The position numbers and the translations under genes are program-made. From assembly GCA_964423465.1 (NCBI GenBank), contig CAYRFK010000003.1, positions 1 through 64,000 on the forward strand: a stretch of 64,000 nt of DNA, read 5' to 3'. This document shows, piece by piece, positions 1 to 9,088 of this stretch. The notes under the pieces are model-generated. The model did no database searches, was not told the origin of the DNA, and worked only from the letters and a program-made list of their open reading frames with translations. Within the stretch, counting starts at the first letter, position 1. Every line of letters starts with the position of its first letter. The stretch is from VGWF01 sp964423465. Its GTDB lineage: Bacteria; Verrucomicrobiota; Kiritimatiellia; PWTM01.

Positions 1-6
1 CGCCGG

Positions 7-468
7 CTACAGGATGCCGTCGTGGAGGTGCACCGTGCCGGTCGCGCGGTGACGGAAGGCGCGGAAGTTCAGACGCGGCTCCGCGGTGAACTGCCAGATG
101 TCGTAGTCCTCCAGCGGCCCCGGCGCGAACCACGCGGGGCGCGCATGGAGGAAGCCGTTGGTCGACGCCTCGCGCGCCGTGCGGGCGGTGAGGAGGGTCA
201 GCGCGCCCTCGCGGCTCATCTTCTCCCAGAAGTCGTCGTTGGGCGCGATGACGGCGAAGTACTCGAATTCCAGCGTGAAATGCGGCGAGCGCCAGTACCA
301 CGAGTGGACCATCTCCACCCCCGCCGGCTTCGGCCCTTGGAAGATGCGCTTCCAGTTCCCGGGATCATCGCTCCATATCCCCGACCGCCTCCCGCACCCG
401 CCGGCCGCCAGCGCGAGCACCAAGGCCGCCAGGCATGCCGGGAACCACCGCGCAGAAATCCGTCTCAT
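7..468 (-). CDS. Small lipoprotein of unknown function
   Basis: A 153-residue protein. Residues 1-24 form a lipoprotein signal peptide with two Arg after Met, a Leu/Ala-rich core and a lipobox ending A-G-G-C at Cys25, so it is predicted to be lipid-anchored outside the cytoplasm. The mature part is rich in Trp, Tyr and Phe and shows no domain I recognise. I chose the ATG at 468 because it puts the signal peptide at the N-terminus; a GTG ten codons upstream would prepend charged residues. It starts 47 bases downstream of the beta-helix gene on the same strand, so the two are probably co-transcribed. The gene is complete in the window. Function unknown. Confidence 0.7.
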   Translation of the reverse strand: MRRISARWFPACLAALVLALAAGGCGRRSGIWSDDPGNWKRIFQGPKPAGVEMVHSWYWRSPHFTLEFEYFAVIAPNDDFWEKMSREGALTLLTARTAREASTNGFLHARPAWFAPGPLEDYDIWQFTAEPRLNFRAFRHRATGTVHLHDGIL

Positions 469-514
469 CGAGGGACGCACCTTGTCATGATCCAACACAC
501 CACACGCAACGGGG

Positions 515-3127
515 TCATGGAGACGGTGCCGTGGACACGGTCACGTTGTCCACGAAGAACCGCACGCGGTCGTGGCCGTGGGAGGCGAGGCCGATCCAGT
601 GGACGGTGCGGAACGTGTCGCGTAGCGGGAGGCCGTCGAAGACCTGCGGCGCAGCGGCGCCGGGGAGTCGCACCTCGAGCCGCCAGGTGCCGGTGCGCTG
701 CGGGCCGATGCCGACGGACATGACCACGCCGGCCCACTCGTTCAACGGCACCTTGAGAAGATCCTTCCCGGCGGCATGCAGCGTGCCGTCGCCGCGGATC
801 TGAACGTAGGGACCTTCGTGGTAGCGCCCGACGTCCTCGCGGACCTCGAACTCCATCGTCGCGCCGGGCTCGACGCGCACATCCGCGGCCGCGCGCAGGA
901 CGCCGGAGGTGAACGAAAGGCTTCGGTAGAGGTGCGGAAGATAGGCCTCGCCGCCGGGGCCGTCGCGGAAGCACAGGCTGCGGCGTCCGCCGGCCGCAGT
1001 CTCCTCCGTGACGATCGCATCGAACTCCTTCGACGCCGCCTGTTGTTCGAACTCGGGCCAGCGTTGTCCGACGGCCTGGTGCTCGAAGTCCTCGCTGAGG
1101 CTGTACGGCGGCGGCGGCACGGCCGGCGGATAGGCGCGCGGCACCGGCGGAAGGCCGGCCAGCTTCGTCCCCTTCGTGATGCGCCCGGCGGAGGCGGGAT
1201 CGAATCCCGAGATGCCGCGCGCGGCGGCCGCGGCGCCGGGCTTCAGGCGGAAGTCGCAGGCCGCCGCGTCGACAAAGCCCGGGTCGGCGACCACCGCGCC
1301 CGGCTCGCGCGCGCGCCAGGCGTCGAGAGTCTGTCCCTTAAGGAACGTCACGGCGGCCGTCGAGCCGGCGCGCCAGTAGAGGTTGCTTCGGAAGACGATC
1401 TCGTCGTCGGGGTCGTGCGCGAAGAGCGTGTCCCAATCGCCGATGAACACGTTGTTCTCCAGCGTCAGCGGGCCGAGCCGAGCCGGGTTGGAGAACTGCA
1501 TCATCGCGTTCGTGCCCCACGCGAGGATGTTCCCGCGGATCGTGTTCTCGCGACAGGCGTGCGCGTGGAACGGCGCGTCCTGGGTGCGGTAGACGAGGTT
1601 GCCGGTCTCGAGGAATTCGCTGCTTCCCTCGTCGAAGTAGAGGCCCCAGCCGCCGTAACCGTTGCACACGCGCGACACGTCATGGATGTGGTTCCCCGCG
1701 AGCACGCTGCCGGGCTGCCGGCCGAGCGTATAGATGCCGCCCATGTCGCACAACACGCTCTGGCCGAGATGGTGGAGGTGGTTGTTGAGGATCCGGTTGT
1801 TCCCGCAGGGTGTCGCGTTGGTGTTCCATTGCCAGCCGACGGAGACCGCGGAGTAGTAGAAGTCGGAGACGTCGTTGCGCTCGACCAGGGTGTCCGCCCC
1901 GAAGCCGATCCACACGCCGATCGCGGCCGGATGGACGCGCCCGCCGCTCTCGATCCGGCAGTCGCGCACGACGCAGCCGGTGGCGAGGTCCGCGGAGTTC
2001 AGTCCGCCGATCTTCACGCCGCCGGCGCCGAGGTCGACCATCTCGCAGCGCTCGACGCGGCAGGATTCGCATCCGCCGGCGAACTCGACCGCGTAGCCGG
2101 CGGTGTGGCGGACGATGCAGTCCTCGATCGTCACGTGGCGCGCGGCCGTTGCGACGAGCGCGCCGGGCACGACGGCCTCCGCCTGGCAGAACGAGTAGCC
2201 GTTCTTCGGCAGCGTCCACGCCGTGTGCGCCAGCGTGAGGCCGCGGAAGACGACATGCTCGACGAACCGTCCAGCCTTGCGGTCGCCGGCGAGCCGGATC
2301 AGCACATCGAGCCGCGGCGCGACGCCGATGGTCGTTTCCAGCCGCTCGCCGGGCATCGGGACGTAGTCCACCACGCCGGCGGCCGCGTTGTGCATCCAAT
2401 CGCCCGGCCGGCCGAAGGCGGAGGCGGCGTTCTCCACGCGATAGCGCGTGATCCCGCTGATCTTCGTCATACTTTCGGGATGCCACGTCCCGCCGCGCAG
2501 ATGCACGATGTGCGCCGCGGGATCGAAGGATTCCACCGGCAACCGCGACATGCTCCAGTTGTGGAGCAGCAGCACCTCGGCGCCTTCCTGCTTTGCCCAC
2601 GCGGGGTCGAAGTCGCCGTCGTGCGCCTCGAACGCGGTTCCGTTCGTGACGTCCGCGCCGCGCGCAGCGAAGTAGTAGCCGTCGCGGGGGAGAGTGGGGC
2701 GGAAGCGGCGCTGGTCGTTGACATGGAACTGCGCGAAGGACCAGCCGCCGTTCGTCGCGCCGTCCACCGCGGCCCGCCAGCGGCCGTTGCCTGAGTCCTT
2801 CCAGCCGGTGACGGGCACGCCGCCGCTGAGGATCGGGGTCTCGCCCGGCGCGGCCTCGAAGACCAGCGGGGCGGCGGCGGTGCCGGAATCCGCGGGCTCG
2901 AGGACGAACGTGCGCGGCAGGCGATGGATGCCGCCGCCCACGCGGATCACGATGGGGGATGTCCGCGCAGGCTGCGCTGCGCGCAGGGCGCGGGCCGCGT
3001 CCCGCGCCCGCTCGAGCGTGGCGAAGGGTCCGCTCGTCGCAGCGTCGCTGCCGTTCGTGGCGACCTGGAAGTCCGCCGCCTGTATCGCGGTTGCCGTCAC
3101 GAGCGCCATTCCGATGATCTGTCGCAT
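515..3127 (-). CDS. Secreted right-handed beta-helix repeat protein
   Basis: An 870-residue exported protein with a short signal peptide (residues 1-17, ending A-I-Q-A). Residues about 20-120 resemble the N-terminal region of pectate-lyase-fold proteins (F-A-T-L-E-R-A-R-D-A). Residues about 280-620 carry the repeated short strand and turn pattern of a parallel beta-helix (for example N-x-I-x-G-N, E-N-N-V-F-I-G). Residues about 690-865 look like a beta-sandwich module, possibly carbohydrate binding. Known proteins of this type are extracellular polysaccharide lyases or hydrolases; the substrate cannot be read from the sequence. It is divergent from corA and followed by a lipoprotein gene on the same strand. 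Confidence 0.8.
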   Translation of the reverse strand: MRQIIGMALVTATAIQAADFQVATNGSDAATSGPFATLERARDAARALRAAQPARTSPIVIRVGGGIHRLPRTFVLEPADSGTAAAPLVFEAAPGETPILSGGVPVTGWKDSGNGRWRAAVDGATNGGWSFAQFHVNDQRRFRPTLPRDGYYFAARGADVTNGTAFEAHDGDFDPAWAKQEGAEVLLLHNWSMSRLPVESFDPAAHIVHLRGGTWHPESMTKISGITRYRVENAASAFGRPGDWMHNAAAGVVDYVPMPGERLETTIGVAPRLDVLIRLAGDRKAGRFVEHVVFRGLTLAHTAWTLPKNGYSFCQAEAVVPGALVATAARHVTIEDCIVRHTAGYAVEFAGGCESCRVERCEMVDLGAGGVKIGGLNSADLATGCVVRDCRIESGGRVHPAAIGVWIGFGADTLVERNDVSDFYYSAVSVGWQWNTNATPCGNNRILNNHLHHLGQSVLCDMGGIYTLGRQPGSVLAGNHIHDVSRVCNGYGGWGLYFDEGSSEFLETGNLVYRTQDAPFHAHACRENTIRGNILAWGTNAMMQFSNPARLGPLTLENNVFIGDWDTLFAHDPDDEIVFRSNLYWRAGSTAAVTFLKGQTLDAWRAREPGAVVADPGFVDAAACDFRLKPGAAAAARGISGFDPASAGRITKGTKLAGLPPVPRAYPPAVPPPPYSLSEDFEHQAVGQRWPEFEQQAASKEFDAIVTEETAAGGRRSLCFRDGPGGEAYLPHLYRSLSFTSGVLRAAADVRVEPGATMEFEVREDVGRYHEGPYVQIRGDGTLHAAGKDLLKVPLNEWAGVVMSVGIGPQRTGTWRLEVRLPGAAAPQVFDGLPLRDTFRTVHWIGLASHGHDRVRFFVDNVTVSTAPSP

Positions 3128-3242
3128 GTTCGTAGGGCTCCTCCCGGCATCCTACCCGGCCGCGACGCCCTGCGGAAGCCGGACCACCGGGAGGTTGTGT
3201 CCGCGGGGGTTGCGGGTACACTGGGGCGATCGGGAGTGCTGC

Positions 3243-4202
3243 GTGACATCGATCGTCGAGTTTGATTTTGCCACGAAGAAGGACCAACCGGTCGGCCTGG
3301 CCGACATTGCGGCGGCGCGGGCGTCCGGGCGATTCTGCTGGATCGACGCGGCGGCGCCGACGGAGGCGGAGATCGCGGAGCTCTTCGCGGCGCTGCCCGT
3401 CAACGAGGACGTCCACAACGAGGTGCTCGGACCCGACCGCGAGGGAAGGATCGATGTCTACGAGGACGCGCTGCACTTCTCACTCACCGAGATCCGCATG
3501 CGCGAGGGGGAGATGCAGACCGCCCATGTCGATGTCGTCATGGGCGCGGGCTTCCTGCTGACCTTCCACCGGCGCGAGGCGGAGTTCCTCAAGCGCATGC
3601 GGCGTACGTACCGGGAGGATTTCATCCAGTTCAGCCGCTCGCACGGCTTCCTGCTTTACGAACTCGGCGACCACCTGCTCGACCAGCACCGGCGTGCGCT
3701 GCAGGAGGCGACGGATGCCGTTGAGAACGTACAGATGCGCCTGTTCGGGGCGGTCGACGACCGGATCTTCAAGGAGGTGGCATTGCTGGCCTCCGACCTC
3801 AACAGCCTTCGACGCGTGCTGCTGGGCGCCCGCGAGGTGTTGCACGAGATCGCGGCCCGCCGCTCGCCGTTCATCCCGGAAAGCACGCAGCCGTTCCTCG
3901 ACCGCATGGCGGGCACGACGGAGCGGCTGGTGGCCGACACGAATGCCAGCCGCGAGTTGCTGCACGAGACGCTTAACCTCTACCTCGGCATGGTCAGCCA
4001 CAAAACGAACCGGATCGTCAACCGCCTGACGATCCTGAGTATGATCTTTCTCCCGCTGACCTTCCTCTGCGGCGTCTACGGCATGAACTTCGAGCGAATG
4101 CCGGAACTCACATGGGCTTTCGGCTATCCGGCCTTCTGGATCGTGGCCGTGGGGCTCGCCGTCGCCCTCCTTCTCATCATGCGCCGCGCCCGGTGGGTTT
4201 GA
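3243..4202 (+). CDS. corA: CorA-family magnesium/divalent cation channel
   Basis: A 319-residue inner-membrane channel for Mg2+ (or Co2+/Ni2+). The family signature Y-G-M-N lies at residues 279-282 at the end of the first of two C-terminal transmembrane helices. The second helix (about 297-314) ends in a basic R-R-A-R tail, and the N-terminal two thirds form the charged helical cytoplasmic funnel. The start is the GTG at 3243, six bases after a GGGAG ribosome-binding site at 3232-3236. The open frame runs far upstream, but that part is antisense to the beta-helix gene. Family length is about 315-320 residues, so it is intact. It converges on the anti-sigma gene. Confidence 0.93.
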   Translation: MTSIVEFDFATKKDQPVGLADIAAARASGRFCWIDAAAPTEAEIAELFAALPVNEDVHNEVLGPDREGRIDVYEDALHFSLTEIRMREGEMQTAHVDVVMGAGFLLTFHRREAEFLKRMRRTYREDFIQFSRSHGFLLYELGDHLLDQHRRALQEATDAVENVQMRLFGAVDDRIFKEVALLASDLNSLRRVLLGAREVLHEIAARRSPFIPESTQPFLDRMAGTTERLVADTNASRELLHETLNLYLGMVSHKTNRIVNRLTILSMIFLPLTFLCGVYGMNFERMPELTWAFGYPAFWIVAVGLAVALLLIMRRARWV

Positions 4203-4216
4203 GCGGAGAAGGGGAG

Positions 4217-4282
4217 GTTCCGGGCCGCGCGCCCCTTTGGGAGGGAGGCTGGATTGGAGGGCGGGGCGCGCGGCGCCGGAAC
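4217..4282. terminator. Large stem-loop between convergent corA and anti-sigma genes
   Basis: Arms at 4217-4235 and 4263-4282 (GTTCCGGGCCGCGCGCCCC against GGGGCGCGCGGCGCCGGAAC) pair over about 19 positions with one bulge and enclose a 27-base loop. It lies between the corA stop and the anti-sigma stop, so it could end transcription from both sides. There is no clear T-run, so a Rho-independent mechanism is uncertain. Confidence 0.5.
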
Positions 4283-4289
4283 TCGAAGT

Positions 4290-4847
4290 CTAGTACTGGT
4301 AATTCACCGGAACGGTGCCCCCGGTTCCATATTCCACGGCACCGCCGGGATTCAGACGGATCATGGGAGGACCCTGGTTGGTGAGCGTCGCCAGCATCGG
4401 GGGCGCGGCCGGGGTCGGGACCGCGGCGGGCGCGCGGCCGTCCGCATACATCGAGACGGGCGCCGCCTCGGGCGCCTCTACAGCAAGGCCCGGAACGGGC
4501 ATCGGAACGATGCCGGGGCGGAGGAAGCCGAGGCCGATCACGACCAGCGTCGCGGCGGCTGCCGACCAGCGGACGGCCGGGGTGAACCACTCGCGAAGCG
4601 CGGCCGGGATCCATGCGCGGCCCGGCAGCGTGCCGTCGATCTCCCCGCGGACGCGGGCGGCGAGGCGGGTCACGAAATGGGCGTCGGCCTTCTCGTTCCG
4701 CTTGAACGCGAGAAGATTGCGGACCGCCGCATCCCGGGCGGCATAGGCCCGGCAGCCGGCGCACCCGGCCAGGTGCGCGCCAACGTCCGGAGAAGGCGCT
4801 GCCGCCTCCGCCGTGGCAATCTCGAACCGGATCTCTTCGCAGGTCAT
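4290..4847 (-). CDS. Zinc-binding anti-sigma factor
   Basis: A 185-residue membrane protein. The N-terminus has the anti-sigma zinc-finger pattern Cys3 ... His25-x3-Cys29-x2-Cys32 (H-L-A-G-C-A-G-C). A single transmembrane helix at about 93-109 follows, and the extracytoplasmic tail is rich in Ala and Pro. Proteins of this type hold the partner ECF sigma factor inactive at the membrane until a signal is received. Its ATG overlaps the sigma gene stop by four bases (ATGA), so translation is probably coupled and the partner is the sigma factor directly upstream. The sensing tail gives no hint of the signal. Confidence 0.85.
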   Translation of the reverse strand: MTCEEIRFEIATAEAAAPSPDVGAHLAGCAGCRAYAARDAAVRNLLAFKRNEKADAHFVTRLAARVRGEIDGTLPGRAWIPAALREWFTPAVRWSAAAATLVVIGLGFLRPGIVPMPVPGLAVEAPEAAPVSMYADGRAPAAVPTPAAPPMLATLTNQGPPMIRLNPGGAVEYGTGGTVPVNYQY

Positions 4848-5473
4848 GGTGCAAACTCCGCAAGTTCGGCTTGCAGAAGCTGGCGGGCATAGAACAACCG
4901 GGACCGGACCGTACCGACATTCAGCCCCAGGGCCTTCGCGATCTCTTCATGCTGCAGGCCTTGGACGTCGTGCAAGACCACCACGCTTCTGTGTTCTTCC
5001 GACAGCGTCTGCATCGCAACGTTCAATTTCTTTTGGAGCTCCGTGAGCGACACATCGCGGACGGGCGATTCGCGGGCCACCAGTTCGACGTAGGCGGGGT
5101 CGCGCTCCGCCCCCTCGTCCAGGTCGTTGAGGCTCATCTCGCCCTGGCGGCGCTTGCGGCGCTGGAGGTGGTTGAGCGTGGCGTTCATCGCGATGCGATA
5201 GAGCCACGTGGAGAACGAGGACCGGCCGCCGAACGAGCCGAGGGCGCGGTAGGCCTTCACGAAGACCGTCTGGACGATGTCCTCTGCGTCCTGCTTGTGC
5301 GAGGTCATGTTATAGACCATGCCGTGGACGCGCGACTGGTAGCGGCGGATGAGGATCTCGTAGGCCCGGGTGTCGCCCTGGCGCGCGCGGTCGACGAGCT
5401 CGGCGTCCGGAGGTCCGCCGTCCTCGGGTTCATGTCCGGCCCGGGAAGCCGGCGCTGGAGTGCCCCTGTCCAT
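4844..5473 (-). CDS. ECF-family RNA polymerase sigma factor
   Basis: A 209-residue sigma-70 family factor. Region 2 is visible as the A-E-D-I-V-Q-T-V-F segment and the F-S-T-W-L-Y-R-I-A-M-N segment. Region 4 carries the helix-turn-helix E-E-I-A-K-A-L-G-L-N-V-G-T-V-R-S-R. It directs RNA polymerase to a small regulon and is probably controlled by the overlapping anti-sigma gene. I chose the ATG at 5473, which lies just after the stop of the upstream gene at 5487; the longer frame to 5614 would add a Pro/Arg-rich stretch that is antisense-like. It forms one transcription unit with the zinc-finger-like protein and the anti-sigma factor. Confidence 0.92.
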   Translation of the reverse strand: MDRGTPAPASRAGHEPEDGGPPDAELVDRARQGDTRAYEILIRRYQSRVHGMVYNMTSHKQDAEDIVQTVFVKAYRALGSFGGRSSFSTWLYRIAMNATLNHLQRRKRRQGEMSLNDLDEGAERDPAYVELVARESPVRDVSLTELQKKLNVAMQTLSEEHRSVVVLHDVQGLQHEEIAKALGLNVGTVRSRLFYARQLLQAELAEFAP

Positions 5474-5486
5474 TCCGCGCCGCCTG

Positions 5487-7073
5487 TCAGTCCGCGACGG
5501 GCGGATCAGCGGCGGGCGCGGGCGGTTCCGGCGCGGGCGGCGCTTCCGAAAGCTCCCGGGCGGCGGGAGCCTCGGCGTGCGTGGCATCCTTGGGGGATGC
5601 ATCCCGGGCGCCATGAACGCGGCCGCGAGGAATCGAGAGGGCGCCGTCGAAGAACTCGATGACGTGTCCCTTCTCGATCAACCAGCGGAGGTGGCCGAGC
5701 AATTCGTTGCGGGCGGTCTCGTCGCCGGCCTGCTCGCCGAGAACGTCGGTGGCCATCTGGTCGCGCTGGACGCCCGGATGTTCGACCAGGTAGGTCAGCG
5801 TGTTGCGGATCGGCGCGATGGCGCGCTCGGCCACGATGGCCGTCGGGGCGACGGACGTGACGAACGTATGATTCCCGCCGGCCTTGAAGAAATGCATGCC
5901 CATGTGCCGGAGCGCCGGACGCAGGGCGATCATCATCGTGAGCGGGAAGCGCTGTTCCTTCGTCCACGCCTCGCGGAGCAGGCGGCGGATGGCCGGATCC
6001 TCGATGTCGCGCGCCACGGTGGCCGGAACGACCACGCGGTGGGTTTCGCGGATCTTTGCCGGGCCGATCTTCGACTCCAGGGCCTGCCGCGCCTCCATCC
6101 ACCGCATGGGCGGCGATTCGGGTTCGGATTTCAGGATGTACACCTTGCGCTTCGAGTACTCCTGCTTCCACTGGTCGATCATCGCCGGGTCGTGGACCAT
6201 CTCCAACTGGCCGCGGTACTCGTCCACCGACAACCCCGGGAAGAGTTCCGCGTGCGTCTCCGAGAGGGCGGCGGCAAACCCGTGGTGGTTGGGCGGCCCG
6301 AGGAGGCGTCCGCTCTGCCGGCAGCGGGCGATGCTGGTGAAGTTGCCCGTGGGGGCCTCCTCGGTGACCTCGCGCATTTCCAGGTAGGCCTCGGCATGGC
6401 GTCCGACGAAATGGCGCACCGCGGCGTCGCGCGTCAGGAAGACCTGCTGGCATTCCGCGCACTGGAGGAAGTGCGGGGCGGCGGGCGCGGAGTCGCCGGC
6501 GGACGGATGGGCCCGGTGCAGCTCGATCTTCACGAGATAGAACTCGGACTTGCTCAGGAAGATCTCCGCGATCTGGGCCAGCGGGAAGGCGCGCCGCGTG
6601 GCGTGAACGCGGTGAGCCACGGCGCCGAGGCGCTGCCGTTCGGGAAGGAAGGCGACGTCGGCCGGAATGCGCGGCTCCGGCGGGGCGGACGGCCACCGCC
6701 GCGGTCCGTTTCGATCGCGCGGGCCCTGGCCGTCCGTCCGGGCGGCGGGCGCGGGTGCGGATGCGGGCACCAGCGGGCGGGCGGTCGCAGGCGCGCCGGA
6801 GTGCGGCACGCGAAACTCGCCGCGGGGGGACTCCGCGCCACGCCGGCGGGATCTGTCATCGCGGCCTCCGCGGTCGCGTCGCGGCCCGCCGCGGTCGTCG
6901 CGCCCGTCGGAATCCGACCGGCGTCCGCCGCGGCCGCGATCCCGGTCGCCGCCGGCCGGCCCGTCAAACGACGCGTAAGGATGCTCGGTCGGAGCCTTCC
7001 GCGCCCAGGTGGGAACGAAGTTCAGATCGAGGACCACGTCCTCGCGCGGCGGGCTTGGATTATCGTCAGCCAT
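5487..7073 (-). CDS. Arg/Gly/Asp-rich protein with a C2H2 zinc-finger-like motif
   Basis: A 528-residue cytoplasmic protein with no recognised family. Residues 41-82 are a low-complexity run of R, G and D resembling RGG-type RNA-binding tails, and about 90-135 are Ala/Pro-rich. Residues 205-226 read C-x2-C-x12-H-x4-H with Phe at the expected inner position, which is the classical eukaryote-type C2H2 spacing. The C-terminal third contains a helical segment (about 420-490) that could be a winged helix. It sits 13 bases upstream of the sigma factor gene on the same strand, suggesting co-expression. A nucleic-acid-binding role is inferred from composition and motif only. Confidence 0.75.
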   Translation of the reverse strand: MADDNPSPPREDVVLDLNFVPTWARKAPTEHPYASFDGPAGGDRDRGRGGRRSDSDGRDDRGGPRRDRGGRDDRSRRRGAESPRGEFRVPHSGAPATARPLVPASAPAPAARTDGQGPRDRNGPRRWPSAPPEPRIPADVAFLPERQRLGAVAHRVHATRRAFPLAQIAEIFLSKSEFYLVKIELHRAHPSAGDSAPAAPHFLQCAECQQVFLTRDAAVRHFVGRHAEAYLEMREVTEEAPTGNFTSIARCRQSGRLLGPPNHHGFAAALSETHAELFPGLSVDEYRGQLEMVHDPAMIDQWKQEYSKRKVYILKSEPESPPMRWMEARQALESKIGPAKIRETHRVVVPATVARDIEDPAIRRLLREAWTKEQRFPLTMMIALRPALRHMGMHFFKAGGNHTFVTSVAPTAIVAERAIAPIRNTLTYLVEHPGVQRDQMATDVLGEQAGDETARNELLGHLRWLIEKGHVIEFFDGALSIPRGRVHGARDASPKDATHAEAPAARELSEAPPAPEPPAPAADPPVAD

Positions 7074-7228
7074 AGTTCTATCCGCACCCCCATGTGGGGG
7101 CGACCGTCATCGTCGTCCGCCGGGCGATTTCCCGAGCAGACGGTGATGACGCATAGGAAACCCCATCCGCGGCCCGCTGTAAAGGCACTTCGGGCCGTTT
7201 GGGCGGAAACTCACGGGCCGCAGGGACA

Positions 7229-7256
7229 TTGAAGCAGGGGTTGTATCCGGTATAGT
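7229..7256 (+). promoter_or_regulatory. Predicted sigma-70-type promoter
   Basis: TTGAAG at 7229-7234 and TATAGT at 7251-7256 are separated by 16 bases. They precede the AGGAGG ribosome-binding site at 7283-7288 and the ATG at 7299. The region is divergent between two genes, and this pair fits the rightward one. Confidence 0.55.
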
Positions 7257-7298
7257 GTCCCTTGGTCGGGCGGCGGCCAGGCAGGAGGATGCATCGAG

Positions 7299-9026
7299 AT
7301 GAGCCGGGCACATCCCGTAATTCCGGAAGGGCAGATGGAGAAGTACTCCTCGGCCAGTACGCTATCGGACATGGAGATCTTCGTATTCCCGGAACTCCTT
7401 TACTCCCTTGTTCTTGCGAACATCATGTCGCCCAAGATCTGGGAGTGGCGGGCGGATCCGTGGTTCGCGAAGATGGACCGCATGACCCCCTACCGCCGGA
7501 TCCTGCGGCTGAAGCAGTTCGTGATGGACCACTACGAGTTCAACCTCGATCTCGACACGTGGGGGCTCACCACGCAGGAGCGGGAACTGGCCCGGTTCCG
7601 GCCGTTCATGGATGAGGACATCATCTCCCGAAGCAACGCGCTGTTCGGCTACGAGGGGGACAAGTACTACTTCGACATGGACATCCGCCGGCACTTCGGC
7701 CTCGACAAGTACGGGCGCGAGGTCATTCCGTACTGGAAGACGGAGACGGTTGAGGCGATGGACGCCTTCCGCTTCAAGGACGGCTACCGGACGGGGGCCG
7801 GGGAGTGCGTGTCCCTCTCGACGCTCTACGCAGCTGCGCTTTTCGTCGTGTGCGGCATCCCGCTCGACGACATCTTCCTCATGGGTACGCCGCTTCATTC
7901 GCAGAATTTCGTCTTTGCCGGTGACGGCGTGCTGACCAACAACCGCCGCCTCGTCACCAAGTCAATGTGGTTCAACGGCACCGAGCTCACACGAAAGGCG
8001 CAGCGCGCGCTCCGCCACGAGCAGGTGACGGTCGTCGCCCACCGCACCGGCTGGATCCATTGCGTGTACCCGGACGCAACGATCGCGCCTCAGGCCTACG
8101 CGCGACTCACGGACGGATTGCACACGTTCCTGCGGACCGACATCACGCTGGAGATCCTCCTCAACTTCCTCCGCGACGCCCCCCAGCGGCAGGAGTGCTT
8201 CCAACTCCGCCACGAGCGACACGGGCGGACCCTCCACATCGCGGCCGAAAAAGTCTACCACTACGAGCACGGCAGCCCGTACAAGGTGAGCGACGCCACG
8301 CGGGAAAAGCTGCTCGCGGAGATCGATGAGGACGAGTTCTTTGCGGCGCCGATCGAGGGCCGCGTGGTCATCAACGATCTCGAGCCGTTCTTCCGCGGCC
8401 GGCGCGTGGATCCGGCCGACGAGAACTCGGTGCGCGGGCTGATCGAGCAGGTCCAATGCCACCGTTTCCAGGCGCGCCGGGCGATCGAGGAGATGGTGAG
8501 CTTTGCCTGCCTCAAGCCGCGCATGCCGGAAGAGCCCGTGGCGCCGCGCCGCTTCACGCCCGGCCCCGCGGTGGATCTCGAGCCCGGCCTGGAGCGCGCG
8601 GCGGTGGTGGCTCGGCTCGAAGCCCAGCGCGCGGCGAACCCGGTCGTGGACCTCGCGTTCTACGCCCTTCGCGACCTGTCCCGCACCGACTGGGCGCCGT
8701 TCCTCGGGGCGGCCATGGGGCGGAGCCCCGTGTGCGTGAAGGGAGCCGAGGCCCTCGATGACGACGCCTTGGAGGCGCGGCTGCGGGAATGGCCCGACGA
8801 ATCGATCTATGACGGTCCGCGCTGCGCGCAGCCCGACGAGGTGTGGAACTACCGGCGCGGCGACGGACTGGAGAAAGCCCTGTGCATGGCGGCCGTCCTC
8901 AAGGCGCGGCGGCCGGGCACACCGATCGGGCTGCGCGTCGGTCCCGACCGCGTCACCCTCACGGCCGGTTCGCGCGAAATCGTCTGGGCGTCCCGCAAGG
9001 GGTTGGAAGGTTCGGTGGAACTCTGA
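7299..9026 (+). CDS. Transglutaminase-like protein of unknown role
   Basis: A 575-residue protein without an obvious signal peptide. Residues 168-205 read G-E-C-V-S-L-S-T-L-Y-A-A-A-L, then G-I-P-L-D-D, then T-P-L-H-S-Q-N-F. This resembles the Cys and His strands of the transglutaminase/papain-like fold (Cys170, His200). The rest is rich in charged and aromatic residues and unassigned. The start is supported by AGGAGG ten bases upstream and a promoter at 7229-7256. It is followed by the binding-protein/kinase pair 62 bases downstream. The family call rests on one motif, so enzymatic activity is uncertain. Confidence 0.55.
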   Translation: MSRAHPVIPEGQMEKYSSASTLSDMEIFVFPELLYSLVLANIMSPKIWEWRADPWFAKMDRMTPYRRILRLKQFVMDHYEFNLDLDTWGLTTQERELARFRPFMDEDIISRSNALFGYEGDKYYFDMDIRRHFGLDKYGREVIPYWKTETVEAMDAFRFKDGYRTGAGECVSLSTLYAAALFVVCGIPLDDIFLMGTPLHSQNFVFAGDGVLTNNRRLVTKSMWFNGTELTRKAQRALRHEQVTVVAHRTGWIHCVYPDATIAPQAYARLTDGLHTFLRTDITLEILLNFLRDAPQRQECFQLRHERHGRTLHIAAEKVYHYEHGSPYKVSDATREKLLAEIDEDEFFAAPIEGRVVINDLEPFFRGRRVDPADENSVRGLIEQVQCHRFQARRAIEEMVSFACLKPRMPEEPVAPRRFTPGPAVDLEPGLERAAVVARLEAQRAANPVVDLAFYALRDLSRTDWAPFLGAAMGRSPVCVKGAEALDDDALEARLREWPDESIYDGPRCAQPDEVWNYRRGDGLEKALCMAAVLKARRPGTPIGLRVGPDRVTLTAGSREIVWASRKGLEGSVEL

Positions 9027-9088
9027 CCGGAATTGCGGGCTTGAACGCGGCTTGCGGAACCCTATCCGCTCGGGCGTCGCAGACGCAT

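Noticed and set aside
776..2794. Long plus-strand open frame opposite the beta-helix gene
   Set aside because: Arg/Ala/Val-rich shadow of a GC-rich gene; the minus strand has the signal peptide and beta-helix pattern.
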